In this document: piece by piece, positions 13,346 through 16,316 of the stretch
Numbering within the stretch: the first letter of the stretch is position 1
Layout: every line of letters starts with the position of its first letter
Source of the DNA: Armatimonadota bacterium
GTDB lineage: Bacteria > Armatimonadota > Fimbriimonadia > Fimbriimonadales > Fimbriimonadaceae
Length of the DNA stretch: 16,316 nt
Direction: 5' to 3'
NCBI GenBank assembly: GCA_023392285.1
Contig: JAEVZK010000079.1
Coordinates: forward strand, 1-16,316
Notes under the pieces: model-generated
Told to the model about the DNA's origin: nothing
The model's input: only the letters and a program-made list of their open reading frames with translations
Database searches by the model: none
Translations under genes and position numbers: made by a program

Positions 13346-13906
13346 TCATAGCCGCCGAAGTGCGGCCCGTAATTGATCGCCATACTTCGCCTGAAGTTCC
13401 TCTAACGCCGTTCCAAGCTCCTCCGGCTTCTCTTTTCGCGCGACTTTCACCTTGTCGATCTCGATCAGGAGCTCTTTCGCCCAGCCGGGCTCCGGTTCGC
13501 CGAGAGCCTGCCACACGGTCAGCCAGTCCGCGGCTTTGCGGGATTCCGTCCGCTCCACCATCGAACGAAGGTCTGCTAAGCTGTCGCTCGTGAGTTCTTC
13601 CTCCCCAAGGACCGCCCGAAGACCCGCGAGATAACGCGTCGCCATCGCCTCACTGATCGGTAGACGGCCAAAGTCTCCATCGCTCACGAGGATCTCCTTC
13701 TTGATCGGCGAAACCCGAACAATCCAGAAGGAGCCAGACGCACCTTCATCGACGAGCTCCGGCCGCTGGGTGTGTAGCTCCACCTTCCAATCGCGCGGCG
13801 CCATTTTGCTGCGCACCAGAAAGCGCCGCCCGCCAAGCGATTTCACCACAATTCCATGCAGCGTATCGCCCGGCTTGAGCTTCTTTGGACCGCCCTCCTG
13901 CCGCAC
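13346..13906 (-). CDS. Uncharacterised protein encoded directly after recA
   Basis: 186-aa protein I do not recognise. Residues about 9-75 (LKPGDTLHGIVVKSLGGRRF, then VRSKMAPRDWKVELHTQ) are beta-rich, with the look of a small OB- or S1-like barrel. The rest (about 85-186) is helical and highly charged, with AKELLIEIDKVKVARKEKPE and a basic end (LRAALRRL). There is no signal peptide or membrane helix, so it is cytoplasmic. The start is a GTG immediately after the recA TAA, with no intervening base, implying coupled translation with recA. It is 3 bp before the ATP-grasp gene. Its position is where recX sits in many genomes, but it does not resemble RecX. A nucleic-acid-linked role is a guess from context only. 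Confidence 0.75.
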   Translation of the reverse strand: MRQEGGPKKLKPGDTLHGIVVKSLGGRRFLVRSKMAPRDWKVELHTQRPELVDEGASGSFWIVRVSPIKKEILVSDGDFGRLPISEAMATRYLAGLRAVLGEEELTSDSLADLRSMVERTESRKAADWLTVWQALGEPEPGWAKELLIEIDKVKVARKEKPEELGTALEELQAKYGDQLRAALRRL

Positions 13907-14956
13907 TTATTCCGCTTCCGCAGGAGCGGAAGCTTTCAGGCCCGCCCGCATTTTCTCATCGATCTCGGAAAAGATCTCTGGATTCTCCTCCAGATAGCTG
14001 CGCGCATTGTCGCGGCCTTGGCCCAGCCGAGTTTCCCCATAGTTATAGTAAGTGCCGGCCCGGCTGATAATTCCTTGCGCCGTTGCGAGGTCGAGCACGT
14101 CGCCCGCTTTACTGATGCCTCGGCCAAAGATCATATCGAACTCGGCGGTCTTAAAGGGCGGGGCCACCTTGTTCTTCACGATCTTCACCTTCGTGCGCGC
14201 GCCAATCTGATCGGTGCCGACCTTGATCGCGTCGCCTTTGCGCACCTCAAGCCGAACCGAGGCCCAGAACTTCAGCGCGCGACCGCCCGGAGTCGTCTCA
14301 GGATTGCCGTACATGACCCCAATCTTCTCGCGGAGTTGGTTGATGAAGATGGCCGCCGTCCGGGATTTGTTGAGCGAGCCACCGAGCTTTCGCAAGGCTT
14401 GGCTCATCATCCGAGCCTGAGTGCCGACGAAGCTGTCCCCCATTTCGCCTTCGATTTCCGCTTTGGGCACGAGCGCCGCCACAGAGTCGATGACCACGAT
14501 ATCGAGCGCGCCCGAGCGAATCATTGCGTCCGCAATCTCAAGGCCCTCTTCGCCGTTGCTCGGCTGAGCGATATACAGCTTGTCGACGTCCACGCCGAGG
14601 GTGCGCGCGTATTCCGTGTCCATCGCGTGCTCAGCGTCGATATAAAGAGCGAGTCCGCCCTTGCGCTGAGCTTCCGCCACGCAATGAAGCGCGAGCGTCG
14701 TCTTACCGCCGCTTTCCGGGCCATAAATTTCCGTGATCCGCCCCTTCGGAATGCCGCCGATCCCGAGCGCAGTATCCAGGCTCAGCGAGCCGGTGCTGAT
14801 CGCCTCGATCGGCTCGTGGCCGCCCTCCCCCATGCGCATGATCGCGCCCTTGCCGAAAGATTTTTCAATTTGGCTCAGCGCCATGTCGAGCGCGCGATCA
14901 CGCTCACCAGTAGAAGAATTCGAGTTGTTAACGACCGTGTCCGCTCCGCGTGGCAT
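13907..14956 (-). CDS. recA: Recombinase RecA
   Basis: 349-aa DNA-dependent ATPase that forms filaments on single-stranded DNA, pairs homologous DNA and stimulates LexA cleavage. The core begins 'ALDMALSQIEKSFGKGAIMR' (22-41). Walker A is GPESGGKTT (79-87), with Gly in place of the usual second Ser of GPESSGKTT. The catalytic Glu is in YIDAEHAMD (about 105-113), Walker B in LDIVVIDSVAALVPKAE, loop L1 in EGEMGDSFVGTQARMMSQ, and loop L2 around INQLREKIGVMYGNPETTPG. The tail ends acidic (APAEAE). The ATG at 14956 is the only start before the conserved core. It lacks an SD sequence and has TAAAAT 5 nt upstream. I see no recognisable LexA box in the 72 bp before it. It heads a unit with two short downstream genes. 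Confidence 0.98.
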   Translation of the reverse strand: MPRGADTVVNNSNSSTGERDRALDMALSQIEKSFGKGAIMRMGEGGHEPIEAISTGSLSLDTALGIGGIPKGRITEIYGPESGGKTTLALHCVAEAQRKGGLALYIDAEHAMDTEYARTLGVDVDKLYIAQPSNGEEGLEIADAMIRSGALDIVVIDSVAALVPKAEIEGEMGDSFVGTQARMMSQALRKLGGSLNKSRTAAIFINQLREKIGVMYGNPETTPGGRALKFWASVRLEVRKGDAIKVGTDQIGARTKVKIVKNKVAPPFKTAEFDMIFGRGISKAGDVLDLATAQGIISRAGTYYNYGETRLGQGRDNARSYLEENPEIFSEIDEKMRAGLKASAPAEAE

Positions 14957-14961
14957 GGCTT

Positions 14962-14967
14962 ATTTTA
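14962..14967 (-). promoter_or_regulatory. Candidate -10 box (TANNNT) just before recA
   Basis: TAAAAT on the minus strand lies 5 nt before the recA ATG. With normal -10 spacing the transcript would begin on or next to the A of the start codon. No good -35 box is seen. Confidence 0.45.
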
Positions 14968-15028
14968 GCTGATGGCAGAGACTTGATGGGTGAAAACCAG
15001 TAGATTGTTGTCTGTTTATTCGCACTCC

Positions 15029-15982
15029 CTAGAAAACGCGGATAGTCTTGCCATCTTTGGTGAAAAATGCCACCCCCATCGTTCCATTTCCTAGGAAAAC
15101 GACGGACATAGAGGAAACGTCAAGTTGGCTCTCAATTTGTTCCCAAGCTTTACGTGAAGGTTCCTTCTTTGGATCGCCATCCAGCCCAAACCGTCGCCAA
15201 ACGTGGGCCATTCCCAGACTTCTAATCTGTTCCGTCAAAGGCACTGCATCGAAAAGCGACTTGTTCCATTCTTTCATCGCCTTCTCAACGGATGCCGGTG
15301 ACATGGCGTCCAGCACCGCTCGAATGTAGTTCAAGTCCTCTTGGTAGATCAAACCGCCCTGATGCTCTCCCAATCCTTCATCGCACAAACCGATCCCCAG
15401 CCGTTTGTACTCTCCTCCCTCCAAGGTCAGCGAAGTTTGCCCTTTCGCCTTCACCACCCGAGCGCCAAGTGCGGAGGCCAGCATCGAGTCGAAGGTTTCG
15501 GCGTTCACGTCGCGCAAAACCCCAATCAGCCTCGCGCCGTTGAGGAACCAATGCACGTTCAACGGATGCCCGGCAAAGCCCTTCTCGTTCAGGGCCACCG
15601 GCTTTTCGGGGGTGAGGGAAATCTTGCCGTCCTTGACTTCCAAGTCTCCAGTCTCTTTGAACGACGCCTGATATTCCATGCGCTGCGAGCCGAAGTAGAA
15701 GGCCCAGGGCCAGGCGGGGGCCGTGATCCCCGCGTGATCCGAATTGAGCCGTGAGATTCCGGAGCGAGAACGGATCAATCGCATCTCCTCCGATGCGTTC
15801 GGCTGCGCCTCAAATTTGAATGCGGGCCAAGTTCGGCCGCTCTCCGCAAGCAGCAGCACCGACCCGCCGGTGCGCTCCGCGATGAAGGACACGAACGCCC
15901 GGTCGTCGCCCCCCTTGAATTCGATCAAGGGAAGTTTCGAGGGGGTCGCAATCAACAAACTAGCGAGCGCAAGTATCGACAT
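15029..15982 (-). CDS. Uncharacterised exported protein
   Basis: 317-aa protein I do not recognise. The ATG at 15982 has a strong SD, GGAGG, 6 nt upstream. The first 15 residues (MSILALASLLIATPS) form a short signal peptide without a lipobox, so the mature protein is likely periplasmic or secreted. The mature part mixes beta-strands and helices, for example 'AFVSFIAERTGGSVLLLAES' (about 29-48), a Trp-rich segment around APAWPWAFYFGSQR, and near the end MSVVFLGNGTMGVAFFTKDG. The segment 'FDSMLASALGARVVKAKGQT' and the repeated short strands could suggest tandem substrate-binding-like or STN-like modules, but I see no decisive motif. It is a single gene between recA and the repeat array. No terminator hairpin is visible after its stop. 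Confidence 0.75.
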   Translation of the reverse strand: MSILALASLLIATPSKLPLIEFKGGDDRAFVSFIAERTGGSVLLLAESGRTWPAFKFEAQPNASEEMRLIRSRSGISRLNSDHAGITAPAWPWAFYFGSQRMEYQASFKETGDLEVKDGKISLTPEKPVALNEKGFAGHPLNVHWFLNGARLIGVLRDVNAETFDSMLASALGARVVKAKGQTSLTLEGGEYKRLGIGLCDEGLGEHQGGLIYQEDLNYIRAVLDAMSPASVEKAMKEWNKSLFDAVPLTEQIRSLGMAHVWRRFGLDGDPKKEPSRKAWEQIESQLDVSSMSVVFLGNGTMGVAFFTKDGKTIRVF

Positions 15983-16101
15983 TAAATTCCTCCGCCTCCA
16001 GGCCCAGAGGTCATCTCGTAGGCCATACCCGTCACTGGCGCACGTCGTCGCTCATCATCGCAGCCAGGGCGATCGATATGGATGTAAGAATCATGTCCTT
16101 C

Positions 16102-16316
16102 TTAGGATAACACAAGTTTCGACCATCGTCCGATCAAACCAACTTGCTCGGAAGGGAGTCGGATTTCACCGGTGTCGAAATTGTTTTGACAGGGGTCGAA
16201 ATCGTTTCCACAGGTGAAGAAATCATTTGCACAGGGGGCGAAATCATTTCCACAAATGCCGAAATCATTTACACAGGGGTCGAAATCATTTGCACTGGGG
16301 TCGAGATCATTTTGAC
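16102..16316 (-). CDS. Possible repeat-protein ORF with NDFDPC heptads (3' end only)
   Basis: Minus-strand frame open from the right edge to the TAA at 16104-16102, 70 codons visible. The repeat part reads as seven-residue units close to ANDFDPC (examples VNDFGIC, GNDFAPC, QNNFDTG), followed by a non-repeat tail RLPSEQVGLIGRWSKLVLS. Because the DNA period is 21 bp, any frame stays open if one unit is open; the plus strand is also open (VEIIxTG units). The differences between units are mostly non-synonymous in this frame, which argues against it. Treat as uncertain. Confidence 0.25.
   Translation of the reverse strand, partial: QNDLDPSANDFDPCVNDFGICGNDFAPCANDFFTCGNDFDPCQNNFDTGEIRLPSEQVGLIGRWSKLVLS
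16169..16316. repeat. Tandem 21-bp repeat array, seven units, continues past the edge
   Basis: Seven consecutive 21-bp units start at 16169, 16190, 16211, 16232, 16253, 16274 and 16295, with consensus close to CAGGGGTCGAAATCATTTGC plus A. The GAAATCATTT core is nearly constant, while the bases on either side vary. In the units that read GAAATCATTTC the core is an imperfect palindrome. A degenerate half-unit may precede the first (16151-16168). There are no spacers, so it is not a CRISPR array. The region 15983-16168 between the exported protein gene and the array holds no other feature I can support. Confidence 0.92.

Noticed and set aside
13856..14968. Plus-strand ORF of 370 codons
   Set aside because: It lies opposite recA. 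The Arg/His/Ala-rich product is typical of a shadow frame of a GC-rich gene.
14957..15028. LexA/SOS box before recA
   Set aside because: No CTG-N10-CAG, GAAC-N4-GTTC or similar dyad is visible in the 72-bp gap.
16169..16316. CRISPR array
   Set aside because: Units are 21 bp and directly joined without unique spacers, and no cas gene is present.

Overview
The window looks like ordinary chromosome from a diderm bacterium, most likely an Armatimonadota member of the Fimbriimonas type. This assignment is inference. It rests on the PEP-CTERM sorting tail (VPEPAS...RRRR), an LptC/OstA-type envelope protein, SD-poor starts, and core genes that match neither Proteobacteria nor Firmicutes in order. 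Almost every base is used: gaps between genes are mostly under 100 bp and many genes overlap or abut.

Layout. (1) 1-1823, minus strand: an EmrA/HlyD-type efflux adaptor followed by the 5' part of a MarR-family regulator that runs off the left edge. A perfect 18-bp palindrome, the probable operator, sits just before the adaptor. (2) 1862-1980, plus: promoter and gene for tRNA-Pro(GGG). (3) 2161-2767, plus: a small exported PEP-CTERM protein with a good intrinsic terminator. (4) 2823-6494, plus: recX, rny (RNase Y), coaBC and a DinB-like protein, probably one transcript. (5) 6491-11402, minus: purA, a LolD/MacB-type ABC ATPase, a lipoprotein with carboxypeptidase-regulatory-like repeats, and an LptC/OstA-like protein, read in that order from a promoter at about 11503-11532. 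The two operons collide at a shared CTAG that holds both stop codons. (6) 11579-12778, minus: ribBA. (7) 12827-14956, minus: recA, an unrecognised 186-aa protein and a short ATP-grasp-like protein. (8) 15029-15982, minus: an unrecognised exported protein. (9) 16169-16316: seven tandem 21-bp repeats continuing past the right edge.

How it works together. The left end is a self-regulated drug or solute efflux module. The two central operons mix housekeeping work (RNA decay, CoA, purine and riboflavin synthesis, recombination) with envelope assembly (ABC ATPase, lipoprotein, LptC/OstA-like protein). recA and its modulator recX lie about 11 kb apart on opposite strands.

I see no phage, transposon, CRISPR array, rRNA or toxin-antitoxin pair. 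The points most worth a second look are the hairpin-rich leader with a terminator-like element in front of purA, the recurring TANNNT box 5-7 nt before SD-less starts (possible leaderless transcription), the conserved-looking unknown gene fused tightly to recA, and the 21-bp repeat array.
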